NCBI RefSeq assembly: GCF_014198245.1
Contig: NZ_JACIHE010000005.1
Coordinates: 1-64,000, forward strand
Origin: Bradyrhizobium sp. cir1
GTDB taxonomy: Bacteria; Pseudomonadota; Alphaproteobacteria; Rhizobiales; Xanthobacteraceae
DNA length: 64,000 nt
Reading direction: 5' to 3'
The notes beneath the pieces are model-generated. The model was not told where the DNA came from. It ran no database searches and was given only the letters and a program-made list of their open reading frames with translations. Positions within the stretch are counted from its first letter, which is position 1. Each line of letters begins with the position of its first letter. The translations under genes were made by a program, and so were the position numbers. Below, one piece after another: positions 25,388-35,547 of the stretch.

Positions 25388-26254
25388 CTATCTGAACCCC
25401 TCGGCCACACGCGCAACTTTTCCTCCTGATTTCAGCTTTTTGCTGACTTCTTTTTTGGAATGCGGCATCAGACCCCCGAGTGCCGCTTCGATGTTCCTTA
25501 CCATCGCAAGCAGACGCGGTCCAATGTCGTTGATCAAACGCTCTTCCGTGAAACGGAATGCGGGCGCACCGCAATTGAATGCGTAAGGTCCGGTTCCGTC
25601 ATTGAGCTTGAGCGCGACGCCGGCGGCGCCGATGTCGTCGTGCCAATCGCCGACGGAAATCGCAAAACCGTATTTCGCGACGGTCTCGCCGGAACGTTCG
25701 AGGCCGTCGCGCATCTTGGGCCAGCGGCTGCCGTAATGTTCGCGCAGGATGCGCGACACCTCGGCGCGATTGTCTTCGTCGAGCGCCCAGAAATAGGCCC
25801 GGCCCATCGCGCTGGTTGCAATCGGCACGCGCGAGCCGACGTCAAGTTGAACGCCGACCGTCTCGCTGCCGCGGCTCTGTCCGAAATAGATCATGCTGTG
25901 ACGGTCGCGGCCGCCGACCGCGACGGCGCCGCCGGTGGCGCGCATCACTTCCTCGCGAAACGGCTCGGACAAATGCCGAACGCCGAGATTGGCGAGCGCG
26001 GCGTAGCCGAGCGACATCGCGGCGGGCGCGAGCTGGTATTTCTCGAAACGGGGAACCGGCGTCAGGTAGCCGAGCTTGGTCAGCGTATAGGTCAGCCTCG
26101 ATACCGTTGGCTTCGGCAGGTTGGTGCGGGCCGCAATCTCCTGATTGCCGAGCAGGCCGTCATTGGGTTGGAATGCGCGCAATACGTCCAGTCCGCGGGA
26201 AAGCGCGACGACGAAATTCCGATCGGTCGCAGTCTTCTTTCCTGTACGCTTCAT
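25388..26254 (-). CDS. IclR family transcriptional regulator
   Basis: The 288-residue protein has an N-terminal winged helix (about 15-80: LSRGLDVLRAFQPNDGLLGN, then RTNLPKPTVSRLTYTLTKLG) and a C-terminal GAF-like effector domain with the GVQLDVGSRVPIATSAMGRA segment of the family. The last 20 residues are lysine-rich. ATG 26254 is chosen; the frame extends to 26401 without domain support and would overlap pimF. It lies between two candidate targets: the Liv cluster, co-directional and downstream, and the pim operon, divergent. A dicarboxylate or its CoA ester is a plausible effector, by inference. Confidence 0.9.
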   Translation of the reverse strand: MKRTGKKTATDRNFVVALSRGLDVLRAFQPNDGLLGNQEIAARTNLPKPTVSRLTYTLTKLGYLTPVPRFEKYQLAPAAMSLGYAALANLGVRHLSEPFREEVMRATGGAVAVGGRDRHSMIYFGQSRGSETVGVQLDVGSRVPIATSAMGRAYFWALDEDNRAEVSRILREHYGSRWPKMRDGLERSGETVAKYGFAISVGDWHDDIGAAGVALKLNDGTGPYAFNCGAPAFRFTEERLINDIGPRLLAMVRNIEAALGGLMPHSKKEVSKKLKSGGKVARVAEGFR

Positions 26255-26384
26255 CCCTGATCTGCTTCTTGCGCGGAGTCGTTGACAACGTCCGTGCTTC
26301 AAAATAACCCTGCCGTCAAGATGCGGAATTAAATTCCGCACCGCGAAATCGAACAAAAGTAAATCCCCACCAAGGAGGGACACC

Positions 26385-28481
26385 GTGAGCGAAGTGGTCA
26401 AGCTTGAGCGTCATGACGAAGTCGGGATCGTCACGGTCAATAGCCCTCCGGTCAATGCGCTGAGTGCCGCGGTCCGCGGCGGCATCCTGGAATGCATCAA
26501 GGCTGCGGTCGCCGATCCCGCCATCAAGGGCATCGTGCTGACCTGCGCCGGCCGCACCTTCATTGCCGGCGCCGACATCACCGAATTCGGCAAGCCGCCG
26601 AAGCCGCCGGCCCTCAACGACGTGCTGTCCGAGATCGAGAATTCGCCCAAGCCGGTGGTTGCCGCGATCCACGGCACCGCGCTCGGCGGCGGCCTCGAGG
26701 TTGCGCTGGCCTGTCATTTCCGCGTCGCGGTGAAAGAGGCCAAGCTCGGCCTGCCCGAGGTGAAACTCGGCCTGTTGCCCGGCGCCGGCGGAACCCAGCG
26801 CCTGCCGCGCGCGGTCGGGCCGGAACTCGCCGTCAAGATGATCGTAGGCGGCGACCCGATCGGAGCGGCGGAAGCGCTCAAGAACGGCCTGATCGAGGAG
26901 ATCATCGAGGGGCCGGCCTCCGGCGGCGAGGCTTTCGTCCGCAAGCTCATCGCCGAGAAGCGTCCGCTGCGCCGCTTGCGCGACGACGATTCCAAGATCG
27001 CGGCCGCCAAGGCCGACCGTTCGATCTTCACCAATGCGGTCGCCGCCATGACCAAGAAGTCGCGCGGCCTGGAGGCGCCGTTCGCGGCGGCCGACGCGGT
27101 CGGCTACGCCATCGATTTCCCGTTCGACGAAGGGCTGAAGAAGGAGCGCGAGGGTTTTCTCAAGCTCGTCGCCAGCGACCAGTCCAAGGCGCAGCGCTAT
27201 GCCTTCTTCGCCGAGCGCGAGGCCGCCAAGATCGCGGGCGTCCCTGAGGGCACCAAGTCGCGCCCAGTCAACCGCGTTGCCATTCTCGGCGCCGGCACCA
27301 TGGGCGGCGGTATCGCGATGTCCTTTGCCAATGCCGGCGTGCCCGTCACGCTGATCGAGACCGGCGAGGAGCAGCTCAAGCGCGGCATGGGCATCATGCA
27401 GAAGAACTGGGAAGCGACCGCCGCGCGCGGCGGCATCCCGGCCGATGCGCCCGCCAAGCGCATGGCGCTGATCAACGGCGTCGTCGGCATCGAGAACGTC
27501 GGCGATGCCGACCTCGTCATCGAAGCCGTGTTCGAGACCATGGCGGTGAAGAAAGAGGTGTTCAGCAAGCTCGACCAGTACGTCAAGCCCGGCGCCGTGC
27601 TCGCTTCCAACACCTCGTACCTCAACATCGACGAGATCGCGAAGTCGACCAAGCGTCCGCAGGACGTGCTCGGCATGCACTTCTTCTCGCCCGCCAACGT
27701 CATGAAGCTGTGCGAGATCGTGCGCGCCGACAAGACCGCGCCGGATGCGCTCGCGACCGCCGTGTCCATCGCGCGCAAAATTGCAAAAGTGCCGGCCGTG
27801 GTCGGTGTCTGCGACGGCTTTGTCGGCAACCGCATGCTGGCCCAGCGCGGCAAGCAGTCGGAGAAGCTCTTGTTTGAAGGCGCGCTGCCGCAGCAGGTCG
27901 ACGCCGTCGTGACCAAGTTCGGCATGCCGATGGGGCCGTTCGCGATGGGCGACCTTGCCGGCCTCGACATCGGCTGGCGTTCGCGGAAAGACCGCGGTAT
28001 CAAGTCGGAGATCGCGGACGCGCTGTGCGAAGCCGGTCGCTTCGGCCAGAAGACCGGCAAGGGCTATTACAAGTACGAGCAGGGTTCTCGCGCGCCGCTG
28101 CCCGACCCTGATGTCGAGAAGCTGATCGACGAGACGCTGCTCCGCCTCGGCCGCAAGAAGCGCATCGTCAGCGACGACGAGATCCTCGAGCGCATGATGT
28201 ACCCGATGATCAACGAGGGCGCGAAGATCCTCGAAGAGGGCATCGCGGCGCGTCCGTCCGACATCGACGTGGTCTGGCTCTACGGCTACGGCTGGCCGAT
28301 CTATCGCGGCGGCCCGATGTTCTGGGCCGACAGCGTCGGCCTCAAGCACATTGCCGATCGGCTGGCTTTCTACGCCAAGGAGACCAACGACCCCAGCCTC
28401 GAGCCCGCGCCGCTGTTGAAGAAGCTCGCGGCGGAAGGCAAGACCTTCGCCTCGCTCGCGGCCGCGTCGAAAGCGGCGTGA
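26385..28481 (+). CDS. pimF: Bifunctional enoyl-CoA hydratase / 3-hydroxyacyl-CoA dehydrogenase (PimF-like)
   Basis: The 698-residue fusion has an enoyl-CoA hydratase/isomerase domain (about 1-190) with [12 protein letters not shown] and [20 protein letters not shown], whose glutamates are catalytic. The NAD-binding 3-hydroxyacyl-CoA dehydrogenase domain (about 295-480) has [17 protein letters not shown], and a C-terminal dehydrogenase domain follows. It hydrates 2-enoyl-CoA and oxidises the product to 3-oxoacyl-CoA. The start is GTG with AAGGAGG upstream. The gene order ligase, thiolase and two acyl-CoA dehydrogenases after it matches R. palustris pimFABCD, the dicarboxylate (pimelate) pathway; the exact substrate is inferred. 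Confidence 0.88.
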   Translation: MSEVVKLERHDEVGIVTVNSPPVNALSAAVRGGILECIKAAVADPAIKGIVLTCAGRTFIAGADITEFGKPPKPPALNDVLSEIENSPKPVVAAIHGTALGGGLEVALACHFRVAVKEAKLGLPEVKLGLLPGAGGTQRLPRAVGPELAVKMIVGGDPIGAAEALKNGLIEEIIEGPASGGEAFVRKLIAEKRPLRRLRDDDSKIAAAKADRSIFTNAVAAMTKKSRGLEAPFAAADAVGYAIDFPFDEGLKKEREGFLKLVASDQSKAQRYAFFAEREAAKIAGVPEGTKSRPVNRVAILGAGTMGGGIAMSFANAGVPVTLIETGEEQLKRGMGIMQKNWEATAARGGIPADAPAKRMALINGVVGIENVGDADLVIEAVFETMAVKKEVFSKLDQYVKPGAVLASNTSYLNIDEIAKSTKRPQDVLGMHFFSPANVMKLCEIVRADKTAPDALATAVSIARKIAKVPAVVGVCDGFVGNRMLAQRGKQSEKLLFEGALPQQVDAVVTKFGMPMGPFAMGDLAGLDIGWRSRKDRGIKSEIADALCEAGRFGQKTGKGYYKYEQGSRAPLPDPDVEKLIDETLLRLGRKKRIVSDDEILERMMYPMINEGAKILEEGIAARPSDIDVVWLYGYGWPIYRGGPMFWADSVGLKHIADRLAFYAKETNDPSLEPAPLLKKLAAEGKTFASLAAASKAA

Positions 28482-28500
28482 TGGGGGCTTGCACTCTCGG

Positions 28501-28606
28501 CGTCATTCCGGGATGGCCCGTAGGGCCAGGCCCGGAATCCATTTCGCCTCTGAGTGCGCGGCCTGATGGATTCCGGGCTCGCGACTTTGTCGCGCCCCGG
28601 AATGAC
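28501..28606. repeat. R1-type intergenic palindrome
   Basis: CGTCATTCCGGGATGGCCCG pairs with CGCCCCGGAATGAC at the far end, and GGCCCGGAATCCAT with ATGGATTCCGGGC inside. It lies between pimF and pimA and may lower read-through from the first gene. Confidence 0.75.
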
Positions 28607-28614
28607 CACTGAGT

Positions 28615-30309
28615 GTGATGCAGAAAATGACCCATCCCGGCGAACAGTTTTACCCTGAGGGCGTGCATTGGGGCGACACCATCGTCCAGGGCACGCTCCC
28701 CGACCTCTTGGCGAAAGCCGCCGCCGATTACGGCCCGCGCACCGCGCTGGAATTCCGCGATCGTGCGATCAGCTACACCGAGCTCGCCGCGATGGCCGAG
28801 CGCGCGGCCGCCGCGTTCCTGCGCGCCGGCTGCGGCAAGGGCAGCTCGGTCGCGCTGTTTCTCGGCAACACGCCGGACCACCCCGTCAATTTCTTCGGCG
28901 CGCTGAAGGCGGGCGCCCGCGTTGCGCATCTCTCCCCGCTCGACGGCGAGATCGCGCTGACGCATAAGGTCTCCGACTCCGGCTCGCGCCTGCTCGTCAC
29001 CTCGAACCTCCAGGCGCTGCTGCCGACCGCGCTGAAATTCCTGGAGAAAGGTCTGATCGACCGCCTCGTCGTCTGCGAGGACGACAATTGGGGCAAGGTC
29101 GGCACGCCGCAGGCGCCGATCCCCGACGATCCCCGCATCGTCACCTTCAAGACTTTTGTGGAGGGCGCGACCGCGCCGGCACAGTGGCCGCAAGTCGCGG
29201 CCGACGACGTCGCTCTGCTGCAATATACCGGCGGTACCACCGGCCTGCCCAAGGGCGCGATGCTGACGCACGGCAATCTCACCTCCGCGGTGTCGATCTA
29301 CGACGTCTGGGGCAAGCCGGCGCGCGCCGCGCGCGGCGATGTCATCGAGCGCGTGATCTGCGTGTTGCCGCTGTTCCATATCTACGCGCTCACCGTGGTG
29401 CTCTTGTCCTCGCTCCGCCGCGGCAATCTGATCTCGCTGCATCAGCGCTTCGACGTCGAAGCCGTGATGCGCGATATCGAAGTGAAGCGCGCGACCTATT
29501 TCCCGGGCGTTCCGACGATGTGGATCGCCATCGCTGCGCTCCCTGACCTGGACAAGCGCGACTTCTCCTCGCTGGCGACGATCGGGTCCGGCGGCGCGCC
29601 GCTGCCGGTGGAGATCGCAAATTTCTTCGAGCGCAAGGTCGGCAAGAAGCTGCGCAGCGGCTGGGGCATGACCGAGACCTGTTCGCCCGGCACCGGCCAT
29701 CCGCCCACGGGCCCGGACAAGCCCGGCTCGATCGGCCTGATGTTGCCCGGCATCGAGCTCGACGTCGTCGCGCTCGACGATCCCAAACGCGTGCTGCCGC
29801 CGGGCGAAGTCGGCGAGATCCGCATCAAGGGCCCGAACGTCACCAGGGGCTACTGGAACAAGCCGGAGGGATCCGCGGATGCCTTCGTCGACGGCCGCTT
29901 CCTCACCGGCGACATCGGCTATGTCGACACCGACGGCTATTTCTTCCTGGTCGACCGCAAGAAAGACATGATCATCTCCGGCGGCTTCAATGTTTATCCG
30001 CAGATGATCGAGCAGGCGATCTACACCATTCCAGGCGTGCACGAGGTGATCGTGCTCGGCATCCCCGACCAGTATCGGGGCGAAGCCGCAAAAGCCTTCA
30101 TCAAGCTCAAGCCCGACGCAAAGCCGTTCTCGCTCGACGAGCTGCGCGCGCAGCTCGCCGGCAAGGTCGGCAAGCACGAGCTGCCGGCCGAGGTCGAATT
30201 CGTCGCCGATCTGCCGCGCACGCCGGTCGGAAAATTGTCGCGCCACGAATTGCGCCAGCAGCAGAAACCGTCACAATCCACCCAAACCGCATCAGGAGGT
30301 CGCTCTTGA
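28615..30309 (+). CDS. pimA: Acyl-CoA ligase, dicarboxylate or fatty acid type (PimA-like)
   Basis: The 564-residue AMP-forming ligase has the phosphate loop [18 protein letters not shown] near residue 205, the GWGMTET motif near 350, the [12 protein letters not shown] hinge region near 460, and the catalytic lysine in [12 protein letters not shown] near the C terminus. It activates a carboxylic acid to its CoA thioester with ATP. In R. palustris the equivalent PimA prefers C7-C14 dicarboxylates and also accepts fatty acids. Possible start codons are 28618 (ATG after GTG) and 28627 (MTHPGEQ). Its stop overlaps the pimB start. Confidence 0.87.
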   Translation: MMQKMTHPGEQFYPEGVHWGDTIVQGTLPDLLAKAAADYGPRTALEFRDRAISYTELAAMAERAAAAFLRAGCGKGSSVALFLGNTPDHPVNFFGALKAGARVAHLSPLDGEIALTHKVSDSGSRLLVTSNLQALLPTALKFLEKGLIDRLVVCEDDNWGKVGTPQAPIPDDPRIVTFKTFVEGATAPAQWPQVAADDVALLQYTGGTTGLPKGAMLTHGNLTSAVSIYDVWGKPARAARGDVIERVICVLPLFHIYALTVVLLSSLRRGNLISLHQRFDVEAVMRDIEVKRATYFPGVPTMWIAIAALPDLDKRDFSSLATIGSGGAPLPVEIANFFERKVGKKLRSGWGMTETCSPGTGHPPTGPDKPGSIGLMLPGIELDVVALDDPKRVLPPGEVGEIRIKGPNVTRGYWNKPEGSADAFVDGRFLTGDIGYVDTDGYFFLVDRKKDMIISGGFNVYPQMIEQAIYTIPGVHEVIVLGIPDQYRGEAAKAFIKLKPDAKPFSLDELRAQLAGKVGKHELPAEVEFVADLPRTPVGKLSRHELRQQQKPSQSTQTASGGRS

Positions 30310-31493
30310 CCGACGCCGTCATCGTTTCCACCGCCCGCACCCCGATCGGCAAGGCCTATCGCGGCGCGCTCAACGCCACCGAGGGCGCAACCCTGCTCGG
30401 CCACGCCATCGGCGAAGCCGTCGCGCGTGCCAAGGTCGATCCGAAGGAAATCGAGGACGTCGTGATGGGCGCGGCGCTCCAGCAGGGCGCCACCGGCGGC
30501 AACATCGCGCGCAAGGCGCTGCTCCGCGCCGGCCTGCCCGTCACCGTCGCCGGCACCACCATCGACCGGCAATGCGCCTCGGGCCTGCAGGCGATCGCGC
30601 TCGCCGCGCGCTCGGTGATCTTCGACGGCGTCGAGATCGCCGTCGGCGGCGGCGGCGAGTCGATCTCGCTTGTGCAGAACGACAAGATGAACGGCTTCCA
30701 CGCCCAGGACCCGGCGCTGCTCAAGATCAAGGGCGAGGTCTACATGCCCATGATCGACACCGCCGAAATCGTCGCCAAGCGCTACGGCATCTCGCGCGAG
30801 AAGCAGGACGAATATTCGCTGGAGAGCCAGCGTCGCACCGCCGCTGCCCAGCAGGGCGGCAAGTTCAAGGACGAGATCGCGCCGATCACGACGCAGATGG
30901 CGGTCACCGACAAGGCGACCGGTGCCGTCTCGATGAAAGAGGTCACGCTATCGCAGGACGAGGGCCCGCGCCCCGAGACCACCGCTGAAGGCCTTGCCGG
31001 CCTCAAGCCCGTGCGCGGCGAAGGTTTTTCGATCACCGCCGGCAATGCCAGCCAGCTCTCCGATGGCGCCAGCGCCACCGTGATCATGAGCGACAAGGAG
31101 GCTTCAAAGCGCGGCCTCAAGCCGCTCGGCATCTTCCGCGGTTTCGTCTCCGCCGGCTGCGAGCCGGACGAGATGGGCATCGGCCCGGTCTTCGCCGTGC
31201 CGCGCCTCCTCAAGCGCCACGGCCTCACCGTCGATGACATCGGCCTCTGGGAGCTGAACGAAGCCTTCGCCGTGCAGGTGCTCTATTGCCGCGACAAGCT
31301 CGGCATCGACCCCGACAAGATCAACGTCGACGGCGGCGCGATCGCGGTCGGCCATCCCTACGGCATGTCGGGCGCGCGCCTCACCGGCCACGCTTTGATC
31401 GAAGGCCGCCGCCGCAAGGCGAAATACGCGGTCGTCACCATGTGCGTCGGCGGCGGCATGGGCGCGGCAGGACTGTTCGAGGTGTTGCAGTAA
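30306..31493 (+). CDS. pimB: Acetyl-CoA acyltransferase (thiolase, PimB-like)
   Basis: The 395-residue thiolase has the nucleophilic cysteine in [14 protein letters not shown] (about residue 92), the catalytic histidine in [10 protein letters not shown] (about 350) and the second cysteine in [10 protein letters not shown] (about 380). It cleaves 3-oxoacyl-CoA with CoA, releasing acetyl-CoA and a shortened acyl-CoA. The start is TTG at 30306, overlapping the pimA TGA, with AGGAGGT five bases upstream; no ATG fits. Coupling to pimA is therefore likely. Confidence 0.9.
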   Translation: MTDAVIVSTARTPIGKAYRGALNATEGATLLGHAIGEAVARAKVDPKEIEDVVMGAALQQGATGGNIARKALLRAGLPVTVAGTTIDRQCASGLQAIALAARSVIFDGVEIAVGGGGESISLVQNDKMNGFHAQDPALLKIKGEVYMPMIDTAEIVAKRYGISREKQDEYSLESQRRTAAAQQGGKFKDEIAPITTQMAVTDKATGAVSMKEVTLSQDEGPRPETTAEGLAGLKPVRGEGFSITAGNASQLSDGASATVIMSDKEASKRGLKPLGIFRGFVSAGCEPDEMGIGPVFAVPRLLKRHGLTVDDIGLWELNEAFAVQVLYCRDKLGIDPDKINVDGGAIAVGHPYGMSGARLTGHALIEGRRRKAKYAVVTMCVGGGMGAAGLFEVLQ

Positions 31494-31495
31494 CT

Positions 31496-31613
31496 GTCGT
31501 CCCGGCGAAAGCCGGGACCCATACTCCGCGCCCGGGGTAAGGGGCACAGACGGCAATTGCCTTCGCAAAACGAAGGCCGGTGGTAATGGGTCCTGGCTTT
31601 CGCCAGGACGACG
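31496..31613. repeat. R2-variant intergenic palindrome
   Basis: GTCGTCCCGGCGAAAGCCGG at the left pairs with TCCTGGCTTTCGCCAGGACGAC at the right, and GGGACCCAT with ATGGGTCC within. It separates pimB from pimC. Confidence 0.65.
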
Positions 31614-31631
31614 AGGAAACAGGAGGATCCG

Positions 31632-32822
31632 ATGGATCTCGCATTCACGAAAGAAGAGCAGGCGTTTCGCGAGGAAGTGCGGTCGTTCTTCCGCGACAAC
31701 GTGCCGCCGGATACGCGGCGCAAGCTGGTCGAGGGCCGTCATCTCACCAAGGACGAGATGGTGACGTGGTGGCGCATCCTCAACAAGAAGGGCTGGGGCG
31801 TCAGCCACTGGCCGACGCAGTATGGCGGCACGGGGTGGACCTCGGTGCAGCATTACATCTTCAACGAGGAGCTGCAGTCCTATCCGGCGCCGCAGCCGCT
31901 CGCCTTCGGCGTCAGCATGGTCGGCCCTGTGATCTACACCTTCGGCAACGAGGAGCAGAAGAAGAAATACCTGCCCCGCATCGCCAATGTCGACGACTGG
32001 TGGTGCCAGGGTTTTTCGGAGCCCGGCTCCGGCTCCGACCTCGCCTCGCTCAAGACCAAGGCCGAGCGCAAAGGCGACAAGTGGATCATCAACGGCCAGA
32101 AGACCTGGACCACGCTGGCACAGCACGCCGACATGATCTTCTGCCTCTGCCGCACCGACAACAACGCCAAGAAGCAGATGGGCATCTCCTTCATCGTGTT
32201 CTCGATGAAGTCGAAGGGCGTCACCGTGCGTCCGATCCAGACCATCGACGGCGGCCATGAGGTCAACGAGGTCTTCTTCGACGACGTGGAAGTCCCGATC
32301 GAAAACCTGATCGGCGAGGAGAACAAGGGTTGGGATTACGCAAAATTTCTGCTCGGCAATGAGCGTACCGGCATCGCCCGCGTCGGCGTCTCCAAGGAGC
32401 GGCTCCGCCGCATCCGCGATCTCGCCGGCAAGGTCGAATCCGCAGGTAAGCCGATCATCCAGGATGCCGCCTTCCGCGAGAAGCTGGCGGCGTGCGAGAT
32501 CGAGCTGAAGGCGCTCGAGCTGACCCAGCTGCGCGTCGTCGCCGACGAGGGCAAGCACGGCAAGGGCAAGCCCAATCCGGCCTCCTCCGTGCTGAAGATC
32601 AAGGGCTCCGAGATCCAGCAGACCACCACCGAGCTGCTCATGGAAGTGATCGGCCCGTTCGCCGCGCCCTACGACGTGCATGGCGACGACGGCTCGAACG
32701 AAGCCATGGACTGGACCGCCCAGATCGCGCCGAGCTACTTCAACAACCGCAAGGTCTCGATCTACGGCGGCTCCAACGAGATCCAGCGCAACATCATCGC
32801 CAAGGCGGTGCTGGGGCTGTGA
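31632..32822 (+). CDS. pimC: Acyl-CoA dehydrogenase, larger subunit (PimC-like)
   Basis: The 396-residue flavoprotein has the acyl-CoA dehydrogenase motif WWCQGFSEPGSGSDLASLKT near residue 120 and the C-terminal YGGSNEIQRNIIAKAVLGL signature. It inserts the 2,3 double bond into acyl-CoA, passing electrons to ETF. ATG 31632 follows GGAGGATCCG. Next to it is a second, more divergent dehydrogenase gene; PimC and PimD are described as large and small subunits of pimeloyl-CoA dehydrogenase, so a heteromer is likely. Confidence 0.9.
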   Translation: MDLAFTKEEQAFREEVRSFFRDNVPPDTRRKLVEGRHLTKDEMVTWWRILNKKGWGVSHWPTQYGGTGWTSVQHYIFNEELQSYPAPQPLAFGVSMVGPVIYTFGNEEQKKKYLPRIANVDDWWCQGFSEPGSGSDLASLKTKAERKGDKWIINGQKTWTTLAQHADMIFCLCRTDNNAKKQMGISFIVFSMKSKGVTVRPIQTIDGGHEVNEVFFDDVEVPIENLIGEENKGWDYAKFLLGNERTGIARVGVSKERLRRIRDLAGKVESAGKPIIQDAAFREKLAACEIELKALELTQLRVVADEGKHGKGKPNPASSVLKIKGSEIQQTTTELLMEVIGPFAAPYDVHGDDGSNEAMDWTAQIAPSYFNNRKVSIYGGSNEIQRNIIAKAVLGL

Positions 32823-32836
32823 GTCAACAATGACGC

Positions 32837-32936
32837 TGTCGTCCCCCGCGAAGGCGGGGGACCCAGTACGCCGCGGCGGTCGTGAGTACAGCCGGCGGCT
32901 GCGTTTACTGGATCCCCGCCTTCGCGGGGATGACGT
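32837..32936. repeat. R2-type intergenic palindrome
   Basis: TGTCGTCCCCCGCGAAGGCG pairs with CGCCTTCGCGGGGATGACGT, and CCAGTACGCCGC with the inverted TACTGGATC region. It lies between pimC and pimD. Confidence 0.75.
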
Positions 32937-32985
32937 CCGAGGGTGAGGCGACGGCAGGGCAATTCCCGCCGATTTGGAGAAAAAC

Positions 32986-34128
32986 ATGGATTTTGATCTG
33001 TCCGAGGAGCAGCGGCTTCTCAAGGAAAGCATCGACGGCCTGCTGACCGATTCCTACGATTTCGAGCAGCGCAAGAAGTACATGAAGGAGAAGGGCGGCT
33101 GGAGCAAAACGGTCTGGCTCAAGCTTGCTGAGCAGGGCTTGCTCGGCCTGCCCTTCAGCGAGGCCGATGGCGGCTTCGGCGGCGGCGGTGTCGAGACCAT
33201 GATCGTGATGGAAGCGCTCGGCAAGGCTCTGGTGCTGGAGCCGTATCTCGCCACGGTCGTGATCGGCGGCGGCTTCCTGCGCCATGCCGGCAGCGATGCG
33301 CAGAAGGCCGCGCACGTTCCCGGGATCATCGACGGCAGCAAGACGCTCGCCTTCGCCCAGCTCGAGAAGAACTCTCGCTATGATCTCTTCGACGTCTCGA
33401 CGACTGCGAAGAAGAAGGGCGACGGCTGGATCATCGATGGCGAGAAGTTCGTCGTGCTCAACGGCGAGAACGCGGACACGCTTCTAGTCACCGCCCGCAC
33501 CAAGGGCGACCGCCGCGACAAGACCGGCATCGGCGTGTTCCTGGTCCCCGCGAATGCCAAGGGCGTCGCGAAGAAGTCCTATCCGACCCAGGACGGCCTG
33601 CACGCCGCCGACATCACCCTCACCGGCGTCGAGGTCGGCCCGGACGCCGTGATCGGCAACCCCGAGGATTCGCTCGCGCTGATCGAGCGCGTGGTCGATG
33701 AGGCCCGCGTCGCGCTCTGCGCCGAAGCGGTCGGCCTGATGGACGAGTCGCTCAAGACCACGGTCGAGTACATCAAGACGCGAAAGCAGTTCGGCGTCGC
33801 GATCGGCTCGTTCCAGTCGCTGCAGCACCGCGCCTCCGACATGTTCGTCGCCACTGAGCAGGCGCGCTCGATGTCGATGTTCGCGACCATGGCTGGCGAT
33901 TTCGAGGACGCCAAGGAGCGTTCCAATGCGATTGCCGCGGCCAAGGTGCAGATCGGCAAGTCGCTGAAATTCGTCGGCCAGCAGTCGATCCAGCTCCACG
34001 GCGGCATCGGCATGACCATGGAGGCGAAGATCGGCCACTACTTCAAGCGCCTCACCATGATCGAGAACACCTTTGGCGACACCGACTACCACCAGCGCCG
34101 CGTCGCCGACGCCGGCGGGTTGATCTAG
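32986..34128 (+). CDS. pimD: Acyl-CoA dehydrogenase, smaller subunit (PimD-like)
   Basis: The 380-residue protein has an acyl-CoA dehydrogenase fold: N-terminal helices MDFDLSEEQRLLKESIDGLL, the middle beta-domain (about 125-230) and the C-terminal helical domain with KFVGQQSIQLHGGIGMTMEA. ATG 32986 follows GGAGA; an in-frame TTG at 32974 is less likely. The motif for a general base is less clear than in PimC, consistent with a partner subunit. A strong terminator 45 bases downstream closes the operon. Confidence 0.88.
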   Translation: MDFDLSEEQRLLKESIDGLLTDSYDFEQRKKYMKEKGGWSKTVWLKLAEQGLLGLPFSEADGGFGGGGVETMIVMEALGKALVLEPYLATVVIGGGFLRHAGSDAQKAAHVPGIIDGSKTLAFAQLEKNSRYDLFDVSTTAKKKGDGWIIDGEKFVVLNGENADTLLVTARTKGDRRDKTGIGVFLVPANAKGVAKKSYPTQDGLHAADITLTGVEVGPDAVIGNPEDSLALIERVVDEARVALCAEAVGLMDESLKTTVEYIKTRKQFGVAIGSFQSLQHRASDMFVATEQARSMSMFATMAGDFEDAKERSNAIAAAKVQIGKSLKFVGQQSIQLHGGIGMTMEAKIGHYFKRLTMIENTFGDTDYHQRRVADAGGLI

Positions 34129-34171
34129 CCCTGCGAACGACTGCCATCTCCGCGAAAGCGGAAAGACCAAA

Positions 34172-34205
34172 GCAAAAGCCCCGGAGACATCTCCGGGGCT
34201 TTTGC
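34172..34205 (+). terminator. Bidirectional terminator after pimD
   Basis: GCAAAAGCCCCGGAGA (34172-34187) pairs perfectly with TCTCCGGGGCTTTTGC (34190-34205). The stem is flanked by A and T runs, so it can act on both strands. Confidence 0.88.
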
Positions 34206-34239
34206 CGTTTGATCTTGCCCCTTCCGCCACAGCCACCGC

Positions 34240-34421
34240 TGTCATGCCCGCGAAGGCGGGCATCCAGTACGCCGCAGCGGATGTGGCGAGAGCGTGCTCT
34301 CCAACGCCGGCCTCTGGGATACTGGATCGCCCGGTCCCGGCTCCGCCAAGGCTACGCCGAGGCCCGCGGGGGTGCTCGGCCCGCCGAAGCTTTAGCGAAG
34401 GCGGCGAGCCGGGCGATGACA
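34240..34421. repeat. R2-type intergenic palindrome, long form
   Basis: Outer arms: TGTCATGCCCGCGAAGGCGG and GGGCGATGACAC. Inner: CATCCAGTA and TACTGGATCG. The copy is longer than the others because of an extra segment around 34330-34400 with GCCTACGCCGAGG-like sequence. Confidence 0.7.
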
Positions 34422-34455
34422 CCTTCAGCGTGGTTCGACCTACCGGTTCACCGCC

Positions 34456-35547
34456 TCACGTCCGCGTGCGCATCCGCATCATGAAGCTGTCGTAGCTGAG
34501 CTCGGCGACCTGCATCCAGGCCAGCGATTCGTTCCGGAATGCCGACAGGCTGGTGTACATCTTTTTGAAATGCGGGTTGGTCTTGCTGAGTTCGGCATAG
34601 ATCTCGTTGGCGGCGCTGTAGCAGGCCTCGAGCACCTCCTGCGGGAACGGCTTGAGGATCGCGCCGGCCACCAGCAGGCGCTTCAGCGCCGGCGGGTTGA
34701 CGTAATCGTATTTGCCGGTGACCCATGTGAAGGTGTCGCGCGAGGCCATCTCGATCGCGGCCTGGTAGTGCTTGGGCAACGCGTTCCACTTGTCGAGATT
34801 CATGATGTTGTGGCCCTGGCCGGTGCCTTCCCACCAGCCCGGATAGTAATAGAACTTCGCGACCTTCACGAAGCCGAGCTTCTCGTCGTCATAGGGGCCG
34901 ACCCATTCGGCCGCGTCGATCGTGCCCTTCTCCAGCGCCGGATAGATGTCGCCGCCCGCGATCTGCTGCGGCACGCCGCCGACCTTGGCGATGATCGAGC
35001 CGGCGAAGCCGCCGATGCGGAATTTCAATCCCTTGAAATCCTCCATCGACTTGATCTCCTTCCGGAACCAGCCGCCCATCTGGGCGCCGGTCGAGCCGGT
35101 CGGAAGTCCGACGGCGTTGTATTCCTTCAGGAGGTCGTTGAGCATGTCCTGTCCGCCGCCGAACAGCAGCCAGGAAATATGCGCGCGCGTGTTCAGCCCG
35201 AACGGCAGCGACGTGCCGAAGGTGAAGGCGGGGTTCTTGCCCCAATAATAATACAGCGCGGTGTTGCCCATCTCGACGGTGCCGTTCGATACGGCATCCA
35301 GCACCTGCAGGCCCGGGACGATCTCGCCGGATGCGAACGGCTGGATCTGGAATTTGTTGTCGGTGACCTCGGCGACGCGCTTGCAGAAATATTCGCAGCC
35401 GCCATAGAGCGTATCGAGCGCCTTGGGCCAGCTCGCGGCGAGCCGCCATCTCATCTCCGGCGACGACTGCGCAATCGCCGGTGCGGCAATCGCGGTGCTT
35501 GCCGCCAGCCCGGCACCTGTCACTTTCAGGAATTCACGACGTTTCAT
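34456..35547 (-). CDS. TRAP transporter substrate-binding protein (DctP/TakP-like), copy 1
   Basis: The 363-residue protein has a twin-arginine signal, MKRREFLKVTGAGLAAS, cleaved after AIA-Q. The mature part has the TakP-type ligand region: FRIGGFAGSIIAKVGGVPQQ and EWVGPYDDEKLG, where an arginine, a glutamine and a glutamate bind carboxylate and cation. Such proteins deliver keto acids or similar to DctQM membrane subunits. No dctQ or dctM gene is within the window, so it must use partners encoded elsewhere. Copy 2 at 35896 is a close paralog. Confidence 0.92.
   Translation of the reverse strand: MKRREFLKVTGAGLAASTAIAAPAIAQSSPEMRWRLAASWPKALDTLYGGCEYFCKRVAEVTDNKFQIQPFASGEIVPGLQVLDAVSNGTVEMGNTALYYYWGKNPAFTFGTSLPFGLNTRAHISWLLFGGGQDMLNDLLKEYNAVGLPTGSTGAQMGGWFRKEIKSMEDFKGLKFRIGGFAGSIIAKVGGVPQQIAGGDIYPALEKGTIDAAEWVGPYDDEKLGFVKVAKFYYYPGWWEGTGQGHNIMNLDKWNALPKHYQAAIEMASRDTFTWVTGKYDYVNPPALKRLLVAGAILKPFPQEVLEACYSAANEIYAELSKTNPHFKKMYTSLSAFRNESLAWMQVAELSYDSFMMRMRTRT

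Larger units (their letters stand above)
34129..34455. other. Intergenic region between converging genes
   Basis: The stretch holds the pim terminator (34172-34205) and an R2-type palindrome (34240-34421). No reading frame is supported. Confidence 0.7.

Noticed and set aside
26316..28349. A 677-codon open frame on the minus strand
   Set aside because: It is antisense to pimF, which has full catalytic motifs; codon pattern is that of a shadow.
28342..30246. A 634-codon open frame on the minus strand
   Set aside because: It is antisense to pimA and shows no recognisable fold.
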